A DNA stretch of 64,000 nucleotides from Aquimarina aggregata (GTDB lineage: Bacteria; Bacteroidota; Bacteroidia; Flavobacteriales; Flavobacteriaceae), in contig NZ_LQRT01000035.1 of assembly GCF_001632745.1 (NCBI RefSeq), forward strand, positions 62,001-126,000. Direction: 5' to 3'. Numbering within the stretch: the stretch's first letter is position 1; each line of letters opens with the position of its first letter. Below the pieces are notes generated by a model, which saw nothing but the letters and a program-made list of their open reading frames with translations, was not told the DNA's origin and ran no database searches. This document shows positions 25,206 to 33,270 of the stretch, piece after piece. The position numbers and the translations under genes were made by a program.

Positions 25206-25952
25206 ATGAGCTATAAAGAATACATTCCACCTAAAAATTTGAATTTAATTGTTGATTCCATTTGGATAGCAACAAATAATGGAAAAGAAATAGAGTCTAG
25301 AATCCTACCAGATGGATATGTTGACATCATTTTTGACCTTGACAAACAAATGCATTTGAATCCAGAAAATGAGATTAGAGTTTCGGGTATGATGACAAAG
25401 TTTAAAAAAGTAGTATCAAGAGAGAATTCTGAAACTTTAGGGGTTCGATTTAAAACGGGTCAGTTTAATTCTATCTCTAATATTTCGCTTTCAGAAATAA
25501 AAAACACGACTATAAATGCATCAAACTTATTTCCTAAACTTAACAATTCTTTTTTAGATGAACTTTTTGATAAAAAGAATCATTTAGAAAAAGTCCAATT
25601 AATCAATAGTTTTTTAATGACCGAAATAAATTGGTCAAGTCTTGACATAAACAAATTAGAACACTCGGTTTGTAAAACTATCCGATCTAACTATAGAGAG
25701 TTAGACTTGAGCAAAGTAGCTAAAAATCATTGTATAAGTTTGAGACAACTGGAAAGACGTTTTAAAACGATAGTTGGAGTTACCATGAAAGAATATCATT
25801 CTATAATTCGTTTTAACAAAGCCAAAGATTATATCACAAAAATGCCAAACTTGAGTTTATTAAGCGTAGCTTTTGATAATGGCTATTTCGATCATTCTCA
25901 TCTTGCCAAAGAGATAAATAAAATGTCTGGACTAAATCCTTCCGAATTATAA
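25206..25952 (+). CDS. AraC family regulator with DUF6597-like N-terminal domain
   Basis: About 248 residues. The N-terminal part has the typical pattern YKEYIPPKNLNLIVDSIW, then RILPDGYVDIIFDL, then GVRFKTGQF, as in DUF6597-containing AraC proteins. The C-terminal HTH region reads LDLSKVAKNHCISLRQLERR and FDNGYFDHSHLAKEINK. ATG 25206 is chosen because the MSYKEYIPP start fits the family; an ATG at 25188 would add six residues. It precedes a VOC gene on the same strand, a pairing often seen for such regulators. Confidence 0.85.
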   Translation: MSYKEYIPPKNLNLIVDSIWIATNNGKEIESRILPDGYVDIIFDLDKQMHLNPENEIRVSGMMTKFKKVVSRENSETLGVRFKTGQFNSISNISLSEIKNTTINASNLFPKLNNSFLDELFDKKNHLEKVQLINSFLMTEINWSSLDINKLEHSVCKTIRSNYRELDLSKVAKNHCISLRQLERRFKTIVGVTMKEYHSIIRFNKAKDYITKMPNLSLLSVAFDNGYFDHSHLAKEINKMSGLNPSEL

Positions 25953-26087
25953 GGTTGTCGTTTTTTTACATAGTATAACCATTTCTTACCTATTACATTT
26001 GTAATAGAAGTAATTATGGAATATTTTTTAATGGTAGTTCTCATTAACTCCTTTATTAATTCTTATTCTCCAACTAAAAACAACTAT

Positions 26088-26480
26088 ATGGCAAAATTAG
26101 AATCTCTTACACCAAACATAATGGTTAATAACGTAAATGCAACCATCGATTATTATACAAACAATTTAGGCTTTAAATTGATAGATACAAATCCAGAATC
26201 AGGTCAACATGATTGGGGCTATGTAATATTAGATAATGTAGGCATGATGTTCCAAGAGGAAAAATCATTAAAAACCGAGTATAAAGAAATAGAACCTTTA
26301 AACATTGGAGGTGCATTGACTTTTTACATTAGAGTAAAAGACATAAATAGTTATTACAATCGAATATCTCAAGAGGCTAATATCATAAAACCGATGAACA
26401 AAACTTTTTATGGCACTAATGAATTCGCCATAATGGATTTAAACGGTTTTATTTTAACATTTTCAGAAATACCAGAATAA
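26088..26480 (+). CDS. VOC family (glyoxalase/bleomycin-resistance-like) protein
   Basis: About 130 residues from the internal ATG. Elements of the VOC fold are LTPNIMVNNVNATIDYYTNN, then LGFKLIDTNP, and the closing GTNEFAIMDLNGFILTFSE, where the (D)xxGxxL(x)F motif is typical. An in-frame ATG at 26016 would add a short hydrophobic 24-residue stretch; I prefer 26088 because MAKLESLTPNIMV fits the family start. The first metal-ligand position is Asn rather than His/Glu, so enzymatic activity is doubtful and a binding role is possible. It is probably controlled by the AraC gene upstream. Confidence 0.8.
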   Translation: MAKLESLTPNIMVNNVNATIDYYTNNLGFKLIDTNPESGQHDWGYVILDNVGMMFQEEKSLKTEYKEIEPLNIGGALTFYIRVKDINSYYNRISQEANIIKPMNKTFYGTNEFAIMDLNGFILTFSEIPE

Positions 26481-26488
26481 ATTGCCTA

Positions 26489-26599
26489 ATGAATTTTGAA
26501 CAAGTTGCAAAACAGCTCGCTAATCCCTTTGGTGAATTTGGGGTTGACGTTGCATTGAGAATGAATCCTATGAATGAATTCATAAGTAAAACAACTTAA
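26489..26599 (+). pseudogene. N-terminal fragment of a class I SAM-dependent methyltransferase
   Basis: A 36-codon frame (MNFEQVAKQLANPFGEFGVD, then VALRMNPMNEFISKTT) strongly resembles the N-terminus of Bacteroidetes class I methyltransferases (QVAKQLxxPxGEFG...MNxxN). It stops where the AdoMet-binding core should begin, and no continuation is visible in other frames before the next gene. It is most likely a truncated relic starting 8 nt after the VOC stop. Confidence 0.5.
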
Positions 26600-26663
26600 G
26601 AATTGTTAAATTTAAATCTTAACACTTAAAATTAAACATTCGGTAGAACTAAAAAAAAGTAAA

Positions 26664-27029
26664 ATGAACAAAGAAATTATACAATGCATTACTGATTTTA
26701 TTAAAGGAGGAGACGAAAGCAATCTAGATAAATTAAATAAGGTATTACATAACGAATATAGAAATATACAGTCTGGATTTTTTTCAGAAAAGGGTTTATT
26801 TATAATTGATAAAGAAAAGTATCTAACCCTAATAAGAGAAAATACTTTTGGAGGAATACCGCGAACTATGAAAATAAATTTAATAGAAATTAACGGAGAT
26901 ATTGCATATGCCAAAATAGTTCTGGAAAGCGAAAAAATGGTTTTTAATTCATTAATAACACTAATTAAAGAGAATGAAAATTGGTATATTATTGGGAACT
27001 ATCCGCATTTTGATTATAAAGCAGAATAA
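26664..27029 (+). CDS. NTF2-like (lumazine-binding type) protein
   Basis: A 121-residue protein with the cone-shaped NTF2-like fold pattern. An N-terminal helix (IIQCITDFIKGGDESNLDKL) is followed by the LHNEYRNIQSGFF strand/turn. A central segment carries IPRTMKINLIEINGDIAYAK, and it closes with LIKENENWYIIGNYPHFD. Such proteins bind small ligands or act as isomerase-like folds; no catalytic residues are evident. It is isolated; the methyltransferase relic precedes it. Confidence 0.75.
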   Translation: MNKEIIQCITDFIKGGDESNLDKLNKVLHNEYRNIQSGFFSEKGLFIIDKEKYLTLIRENTFGGIPRTMKINLIEINGDIAYAKIVLESEKMVFNSLITLIKENENWYIIGNYPHFDYKAE

Positions 27030-27517
27030 ACTGATAACTCATTATTAAAAAAACTACTTACCAACAACCTATAAAGACAATAAGGGTCAAATGCAGAATC
27101 TCATTATTACACTGCAACAAACAAGACAAATTGAGATAACTTTTGAACTCTTAGAAATATCAACGCTTACACTAGACAAAGAGGATAGATTATTCTTTAT
27201 TTTTCTATAAAACCTTGAAGCTTTTTGCTCCAGGTTTTTCTAAAAACCAAAGAACCAATCCACTGGATTGGTTTTCTGTTTATACTGACCATGGAGGGAT
27301 CAACTCCGTTGATCCCATTATGCTCACTACTGCAGATACAAAACTAGCAAAGCTATCGCTTTACAGTTTTTATTATTCTTCAAAGATTTGAAGCTTTTGG
27401 CTTCAATCTTTTTCATAAAATGTTTAGAAGAAATTTCAGAATATGCAAAAGAGCATCAAGGATCATTTCTTCTTAAAATACTTTAACTTTTCTGTCACTT
27501 TTGAAAAGGTTAGTTTT
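27030..27517. repeat. Hairpin-rich noncoding region with degenerate element copy 1
   Basis: Hairpins are seen at 27209-27239 (AAAACCT/AGGTTTT), 27253-27273 (AACCAATCC/GGATTGGTT), 27296-27316 (GGGATCAAC/GTTGATCCC), 27340-27370, and 27382-27411 (GATTTGAAGC/GCTTCAATC). The block 27300-27335 (GTTGATCCCATTA, CTCACTACTGC) and the block 27410-27510 recur in degenerate form near 29665-29700 and 29769-29890. The second block also recurs near 33066-33185. One frame of the second block reads LEEISEYAKEHQG, suggesting decayed coding sequence. Confidence 0.55.
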
Positions 27518-29503
27518 TTACTCAAAAATCAATGGTGTCCATATGTAACTAGGAGATTCTGCTATTTGATAGTAAGCATGATTGTTTGTAAAAATGTTAG
27601 TTTTACCTCCTATTATCCCGCTATTATTAAATGTTCCAAAAAACAATTTATCAATTGTTTCACCATAGGCTTTTAGGTGTTGCCAACCAGAATTTCCTCC
27701 ATAAGAAACATACCAATCTTTTCCATTTGCATTAAAAACATCAGTGGTACCATTACCATCAAAATCACCAAACCCAAGTTGCTCAACAGATTTACCCGAT
27801 GAATTTATTCTGGTCCATGTTGAACCCCCTCCATAAGAAACGTGCCATCCCTCTGAATTAGCTTTAAAAATATCGATCTTCCCATCACCATTAAAATCAC
27901 CAAACCGTAATTTATTTAACTTAGTAGTTGTATTAGAATTTAATAATGACCAACCTGAATTACCTCCATAAGAAACATACCAATCTTTTCCATTAGCATT
28001 AAGCACATCCGTTATACCATCACCATTAAAATCACCAAACCCAAGTTGTTCAACCAATTTATCAGATGAATTTATTTTTTTCCATTCCCAATCACGATAC
28101 CCCGAATAATTATTTGGTGTTGGTAGATCTGCTATAAACCAATTACCATTAACTGACACAAAGATTTCAGTCTGTTGATCATTGTCAAAGTTTCCTAATT
28201 CAAAATCCATCATGATATCTTGATCAAAAGGTTTAGGAGATGCAGGTCTTGGTTCTCGAATAGTCCTCCTTTTATCAGAACTCTTTCTATAAAAAGGTTG
28301 TAAAATGGTTATACTATTTTCTTTTTTATTCCATTCTTTAGTAATATATAATTCTTTATAATTTCCATTTACTTCATCCCAATCATAAATATTATTCCAT
28401 GCAAATAGGTTTCCTCTATAGAGCATTCGATCATTTGTTTCGTTAATAAGAACTTTATGGGATATAGCCTGATTCATATTAACCGCTGCAAATTTATTAT
28501 CTTCTATCAAACACATCAAATTTGGAATCCCTCTTATAATTATATTATCTGTTTTTTGTTTAAAGATATTATGATGGATATAAGTAAAATGACCTGCTAC
28601 TGCATCATGAGACTCAGTGGTTCCGTGAACATCAAAATTACCATAGCTTTGATCATAGCTTTCTACATAATTATATGAAGCTTCATAACCTGAACCTCTA
28701 ACTCCTGATGATCCAATATCATGCCTATTTTGATAAAATCTATTTCCTTTTATCAAAGCAAATCCTTCACCTCCAACAACCGCTCCATACCCCAACTGCT
28801 TACCTCTATTAGAATGAAAATTATTGTTTAAGATTTCTATTTTTTCTGTTGATTTTGAATCAATAGTAATTGCACTATATGGCCAATTATATAATTCATT
28901 ATTATCTATTTTTAGATAGTCAAATCCATTAGTCCGTATCCCCATTCTATACTTATAGAATGGCTGACCAACTTCAACTTCCCCTGACGGGCCTTCAATT
29001 CTTAGGCCCGTAATTCTTCCTCCATCACCTTTAAATTTAAACAAAGGTTTTTCTTTACCGATATGGTAAGGTGTTTTTATCAAAGCTCCACAAGAACCAT
29101 TATTATTACCTCTACCACTTGCCAAAGTAACCCCTTTAGGAATAACTAGTGCAATGGTATCATTTACTACTATTTCAGCATTATCTTCAATATATATTAC
29201 ATATTCTGTGATGGTTTTATTATTTAACACAGCTCTTAAACTATCTAGATTATCTACTATATAGTTTGCTTCACTTTTGTCAATGATGTTGTCATAACTA
29301 ATATCACCACTAATAGCCCCGCCAATAGGATTACCAACGTCATCAAATCCGTAGTTTGATAAACAATTATTCCTAATTAATCCTTTGGATTGTATCTTTT
29401 TATTCTCTATTTCATTAATCAATTCAGATTCTAATGCAGTCTTACTACAGCTTGAGTTTAAAATAATAAATATTAATGTGAAAATATATATGTTGTTTTT
29501 CAT
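27518..29503 (-). CDS. Lipoprotein with right-handed beta-helix and C-terminal FG-GAP/VCBS repeats
   Basis: A 661-residue surface lipoprotein (signal ending NSSC, Cys19). Residues about 85-420 form a parallel beta-helix (repeated Asn-rich coils, NNFHSNRGKQLGYGAVVGGE). From about 450 to 650 there are FG-GAP/VCBS-like repeats with Ca-binding loops DFNGDGITD, DFNGDGKID and DFDGNGTTD. Each is followed by a near-identical NGKDWYVSYGGNSGW unit. It may bind or cleave a polysaccharide at the cell surface. No T9SS tail is present. It is flanked on both sides by degenerate copies of the same element. Confidence 0.75.
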   Translation of the reverse strand: MKNNIYIFTLIFIILNSSCSKTALESELINEIENKKIQSKGLIRNNCLSNYGFDDVGNPIGGAISGDISYDNIIDKSEANYIVDNLDSLRAVLNNKTITEYVIYIEDNAEIVVNDTIALVIPKGVTLASGRGNNNGSCGALIKTPYHIGKEKPLFKFKGDGGRITGLRIEGPSGEVEVGQPFYKYRMGIRTNGFDYLKIDNNELYNWPYSAITIDSKSTEKIEILNNNFHSNRGKQLGYGAVVGGEGFALIKGNRFYQNRHDIGSSGVRGSGYEASYNYVESYDQSYGNFDVHGTTESHDAVAGHFTYIHHNIFKQKTDNIIIRGIPNLMCLIEDNKFAAVNMNQAISHKVLINETNDRMLYRGNLFAWNNIYDWDEVNGNYKELYITKEWNKKENSITILQPFYRKSSDKRRTIREPRPASPKPFDQDIMMDFELGNFDNDQQTEIFVSVNGNWFIADLPTPNNYSGYRDWEWKKINSSDKLVEQLGFGDFNGDGITDVLNANGKDWYVSYGGNSGWSLLNSNTTTKLNKLRFGDFNGDGKIDIFKANSEGWHVSYGGGSTWTRINSSGKSVEQLGFGDFDGNGTTDVFNANGKDWYVSYGGNSGWQHLKAYGETIDKLFFGTFNNSGIIGGKTNIFTNNHAYYQIAESPSYIWTPLIFE

Positions 29504-30219
29504 ATTCTTTAATTTAGTTTTTACTATAGAAGTATATGTCTTATTTATAGTAAATGTTACCTCAGAAACAAGTATTTTTTATTACACTTTTATGGTTAAG
29601 AATAAAGTTGGAATTAATTACAAAAAGCGAGACAATATCGTTTCATTATAACCAAAGAGGGTATTAACTAGCGTTGATCCCATTAAACTCACTACTACAA
29701 ATAAGAAACCACGCCATTTGGCGTGGTTTCTTATTTGTAGTAGTGACCCCAAGCATTCATGGCTCAAACTTTTTAACAAAATATTTAGAATAAATTTCAG
29801 AATACGCGAAAGATCGTCAAGCCTTATTGATAAATTGATAAGATCATTTTTTAATGAAAAATTTTAACTTTTTTGTAACTTTTAAAGAGTTAGGAATATT
29901 TAATAAGATATAAGGCATTATGAGTAGTCCATCAAGGCTATTCCATTTTCTGATATTAGTGCTAAATTACCTTATACTATACTTAAGTCTTATTCTTTTT
30001 GCTTTTTCCATTCATCTACTACTTTGAGATAGACTTCATAAATTTTTTATTATCAGATTACGATGCATACTTTTTTGTTTTGCATCGTTTTGATGTAAAA
30101 TCTTTAGTGCCTTTAGGCAAGTTAAATCTCCTTATTGATTTGAAAACTGGAATAGTATGGTATTAAGTTTTTTTGAATACATAAGTTGCTGTTTGTATAC
30201 ATACTTTTGATGATTGTAT
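29504..30219. repeat. Noncoding region with degenerate element copy 2 and a 27-bp-arm palindrome
   Basis: The block 29665-29700 matches copy 1 (CGTTGATCCCATTA, CTCACTACTAC). A perfect inverted repeat follows (arms 29690-29716 and 29719-29745, loop TT). The block 29745-29890 matches copies 1 and 3, and its frame FLTKYLE is interrupted by a stop. A hairpin ACGATGCA/TGCATCGT (30060-30067, 30081-30088) lies downstream. On the minus strand 29925-30060 has short coding-like remnants (IYEVYLKVVDEWKKQKE, NLALISENGIALMDYS) in a broken frame. I see no intact gene. Confidence 0.5.
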
Positions 30220-30270
30220 AAAAGTTGTCTTCCTAGGACAACTTTTCTGTTTTTAAGCTAGTTATATTTG
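30220..30270 (+). promoter_or_regulatory. Inverted-repeat operator and -7 element before the AraC-GyrI gene
   Basis: The inverted repeat AAAAGTTGTC/GACAACTTTT (30220-30229, 30237-30246) lies 16 nt before an exact TATATTTG element (30263-30270). That element ends only 4 nt before the GTG start codon at 30275. The layout suggests an operator overlapping the -33 region and a leaderless or nearly leaderless mRNA; an attenuating hairpin is the alternative. Confidence 0.45.
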
Positions 30271-30274
30271 TAGC

Positions 30275-31135
30275 GTGAATAAAACACAGTTCTATACAGA
30301 CCAATTACAACAAGTAATAGCATATTTGCGAAATGCTAGTAATGAAGGTGTTACTATTGAAGAGTTAGAATGTGTTTCAAACTTTTCATATCGAAATCTT
30401 CAACGCATTTTTAAGGCGAGATACCACGAATCAATTGGAGCTTATTTAACGAGAATAAAAATTGAAAAGGCAGCTAAGCTCTTACTTTTTTCAAAAGAAG
30501 CTATAAAAAACATTGCTTTTCAAGTTGGTTATAGTGATGTGCAAGCTTTGAGTAAGGCGTTTAAAAAGCAGTTTGGAATTTCACCAAGTCGGTATAGAAA
30601 ACAGAAGAATGAATTATTATCCATTAAATTTAATACTAATGATACAGATATGAGCTTTCATCATGTAAGAATCGAGAGTTTAAACACTAAAAGAGTGTTT
30701 TATAAAAGCTGTAAAGGAGATTATTTTAGTGATAAAATTGATACAATTTGGAGTGAATTAGAACAAGAAGCTATAATCCAAGAAATAGATATTAACAAAG
30801 CAGAAAGCTTTGGTATTATTTGGGATGAACCTATAATTACAGAGTCTATCAAATGCAATTATGATGCTTGTTTAGTAATACCAGAAACCAAAAAAATAAA
30901 ACGTAAAAATTTTAAAGTAAAAACTATTTCTCCTAATAAATATGCCGTATTTGTTCATATTGGAAGTTATAAAACTATTGATAAAACGTACGATAAAATA
31001 TTTGGACAATGGTTATTTAATACTGAATATGAAATATCCGAAGAACCCTTTTTAGAATTTTATAGAGAACACCAATATCATACCGATAATCCAGAGGAGT
31101 ATAAAACTGAAATTTATGTTCCATTAAAGCAATAA
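30275..31135 (+). CDS. AraC family regulator with C-terminal GyrI-like effector domain
   Basis: A 286-residue Rob/SoxS-like protein. The DNA-binding domain is N-terminal (QQVIAYLRNASNEGVTIEEL ... FSYRNLQRIF and KNIAFQVGYSDVQALSKAFK, then KQFGISPSRYRK). It is followed by a GyrI-like ligand-binding domain (about 125-286; FHHVRIESLNTKRVFYKSCK, then YAVFVHIGSYKTI). Such proteins sense cationic or drug-like molecules. The start codon is GTG, since there is no ATG before the HTH. The amidohydrolase gene follows after 14 nt, so they form an operon. Confidence 0.85.
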   Translation: MNKTQFYTDQLQQVIAYLRNASNEGVTIEELECVSNFSYRNLQRIFKARYHESIGAYLTRIKIEKAAKLLLFSKEAIKNIAFQVGYSDVQALSKAFKKQFGISPSRYRKQKNELLSIKFNTNDTDMSFHHVRIESLNTKRVFYKSCKGDYFSDKIDTIWSELEQEAIIQEIDINKAESFGIIWDEPIITESIKCNYDACLVIPETKKIKRKNFKVKTISPNKYAVFVHIGSYKTIDKTYDKIFGQWLFNTEYEISEEPFLEFYREHQYHTDNPEEYKTEIYVPLKQ

Positions 31136-31149
31136 TATTTATAAAACGT

Positions 31150-32835
31150 ATGAAACCAATTCTTATTTTATTAAGCCTTATCTTATCAAATACATCATGT
31201 AATAATGATGATAACAAAACTACTTCTATAGTCCAAAGTGATCAAAAGGTATATTACAATGCTAAAATATACACCGTAAATACAAGTCAAAAATGGGCAG
31301 AAGCCATGATTATTGAAGGGAAGAACATTACATTTATTGGTTCCGATATAGAAGCAAAAAATATAGCAAATAAGAATGCAGCGTATATAAATCTGGAAGG
31401 AGCTGTTGTGCTTCCTGGAATCCATGATGTACATATGCATCCATTGGAGGCATCGAGCGAAAACTTTTTATTTATTCTTAATGAAGAAGAAACCAATGTA
31501 GAAAACTATACATCAACAATTCAAAACGCATTAAGTGTAAATCCAGATGCAGAATGGCTATTAGGTTGGGGTCATTCATTTTATGCTCTTTTAGATGCAG
31601 AACGTTCACCGTTAGCGATTTTAGATGATATCTCTACTACACGACCTATTCTAATCATGGAACAGACCTCACATTCGTTTTGGGCTAATTCTAAAGCATT
31701 AGAGCTTGCAGGAATACATGAGAATACACCTAATCCTGTTGGAGGTATTTATATGAAAGAAGAAGATGGTAGTCTTAATGGAATCTTGATAGATAATGCC
31801 GGAAATGAATTGTTAGATATGGTATTGAGCCCAACTCAAAAAACAATTGAAAATGATTATCAAGGTTTTAAGAACTATGGACTTGTCGAATTACGTAAAA
31901 ATGGAATTACTTCTGTTTGTGATGCTAGAACCTATTGGAAGAGAGATCATCACCTTATATGGAAACGATTAGAAGAAGAAGGTAATTTAACAGTACGTGC
32001 TAATCTTGGTTTATGGGCATATCCAAGCGAAAATGATGCTTCTCAAATTGCAACACTTCAATCGCTGTACAGCAATGACCCGAATAGTTTTTTAAAGATT
32101 AATCAGATAAAGTTATACAGTGATGGTATTATACATCAAACCACTTCTGCTATGGAAGAAGATTATCTTGTAAATTTCTTTAAAGAACCAACCAATAATG
32201 GGTTGAGCTATTTTAATAAAAATAGAATAGCAGATTATATTAACCAATTAGAAACGACAGGGTTTGATTTGCATATTCACGCTATTGGTAATCGTGGCAT
32301 TCGTGAAACCTTAGATGCTATTGAGCAATCAGGAACTGCACGAGGAAGGCACAGAATTACACATTTAGAATTTGTCAACGAATCAGATTTAGCTCGATTC
32401 GCACAGCTAAATGTTACTGCTGATTGCCAAGTCGCAGGTGATTTCACAAATCCAGAGCATTGGAGTGAAAATGATGAACTAATTGGTAGTTCAAATACTC
32501 AAAAGGTAGTCCCTATTAAAAGTTTAATACAAGCAAATGCACGTTTAACATTAAGTAGTGATTGGGATGTAAGTAATCTAAACCCTTTTGTAGGCATGCA
32601 ACACGCCGTAACTAGAGTTCCAGAAAATATCTCACTTGAAGAAGCTATTAAAGCGTATACTATTAATGGTGCTTATGTAATGCGCCAAGAGGATAAAGTA
32701 GGTTCATTAGAAGTTGGAAAACTAGCCGATTTTATTGTGCTTAACCAGGATATTTTTGAGATTGAACCAAATGCAATTGGACAAACTAGGGTAGATTTAA
32801 CTGTATTAAATGGTGAGATTATATACGAAAGATAA
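31150..32835 (+). CDS. Amidohydrolase family 3 (YtcJ-like) lipoprotein
   Basis: A 561-residue metal-dependent hydrolase with a lipoprotein signal (NTSC, Cys17). The metal site begins with HDVHMHP (HxH) after the GAVVLPGI turn. Later elements are the His of FDLHIHAIGNRG, the His of RHRITHLEF and the acidic LSSDWDV typical of the family. The C-terminal VGSLEVGKLADFIVLNQD closes the flanking beta-sandwich. YtcJ-like enzymes hydrolyse amides or esters of small molecules. The substrate is unknown. Lipid anchoring puts it in the periplasm or on the surface. It is co-transcribed with the AraC-GyrI gene. Confidence 0.85.
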   Translation: MKPILILLSLILSNTSCNNDDNKTTSIVQSDQKVYYNAKIYTVNTSQKWAEAMIIEGKNITFIGSDIEAKNIANKNAAYINLEGAVVLPGIHDVHMHPLEASSENFLFILNEEETNVENYTSTIQNALSVNPDAEWLLGWGHSFYALLDAERSPLAILDDISTTRPILIMEQTSHSFWANSKALELAGIHENTPNPVGGIYMKEEDGSLNGILIDNAGNELLDMVLSPTQKTIENDYQGFKNYGLVELRKNGITSVCDARTYWKRDHHLIWKRLEEEGNLTVRANLGLWAYPSENDASQIATLQSLYSNDPNSFLKINQIKLYSDGIIHQTTSAMEEDYLVNFFKEPTNNGLSYFNKNRIADYINQLETTGFDLHIHAIGNRGIRETLDAIEQSGTARGRHRITHLEFVNESDLARFAQLNVTADCQVAGDFTNPEHWSENDELIGSSNTQKVVPIKSLIQANARLTLSSDWDVSNLNPFVGMQHAVTRVPENISLEEAIKAYTINGAYVMRQEDKVGSLEVGKLADFIVLNQDIFEIEPNAIGQTRVDLTVLNGEIIYER

Positions 32836-33270
32836 GATAGTTTAATTTCTTCTTTATAGCTTCTAGTAAAGTCTATTATTGCAATCTTTACCACTATTAC
32901 TAAAGTAATACTTTAGGTTTTTTCTTACGAACCAAGGAAGAATTCAAACCTTAGATATTTGATCCCAGCCATTAGAAAAACAAATAAAAAACAAAAACCA
33001 TTGTAAAACCCTGATTTACAATGGTTTTTCACTTGCAGTGATCCCAATGATACAAAGTCCGAACTTTTTAACTGATTATTTAGATAGTATTTCTAATCAT
33101 CTAAAAGAGTATAAAACCTTACTAATAGCTTATTAAGATCATTTTGCTATAAAATGTCTCAACTTTTTTGTAACATTTATAAAGAAATAAAGTAACGTCT
33201 CTTGTATGTTACTTAATATACTGTTAGAATATTGTGGTTTCATAGATTTATATTATGGCAAGTTTTTTTA
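32836..33270. repeat. Terminators and degenerate element copy 3
   Basis: A small stem CTAAAGT/ACTTTAG (32900-32906, 32910-32916) followed by GTTTTTTC ends the amidohydrolase operon. A second, 15-bp stem (arms 32993-33007 and 33015-33029, ending GGTTTTTC) follows. Block 33036-33185 is the third copy of the degenerate element. Here the frame is open for 29 codons from ATG 33047 (MIQSPNFLTDYLDSISNHLK, then EYKTLLIAY) to a stop. That could be a tiny gene, but conservation with the broken copies suggests a relic. Confidence 0.5.

Noticed and set aside
27286..27316. tRNA pseudogene 3' end
   Set aside because: Only about 15 bases resemble the tRNA-Arg end and no other arms can be folded; kept only as a hint in the repeat finding.
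27443..27676. 77-residue plus-strand ORF overlapping the 661-residue gene's 3' end
   Set aside because: Most of it is antisense to the FG-GAP coding sequence; only its first part coincides with the degenerate repeat.
33047..33136. Possible 29-residue peptide gene (MIQSPNF...)
   Set aside because: The same stretch exists in two other copies, one with an internal stop and one without a start, so a decayed element is more likely than a gene.
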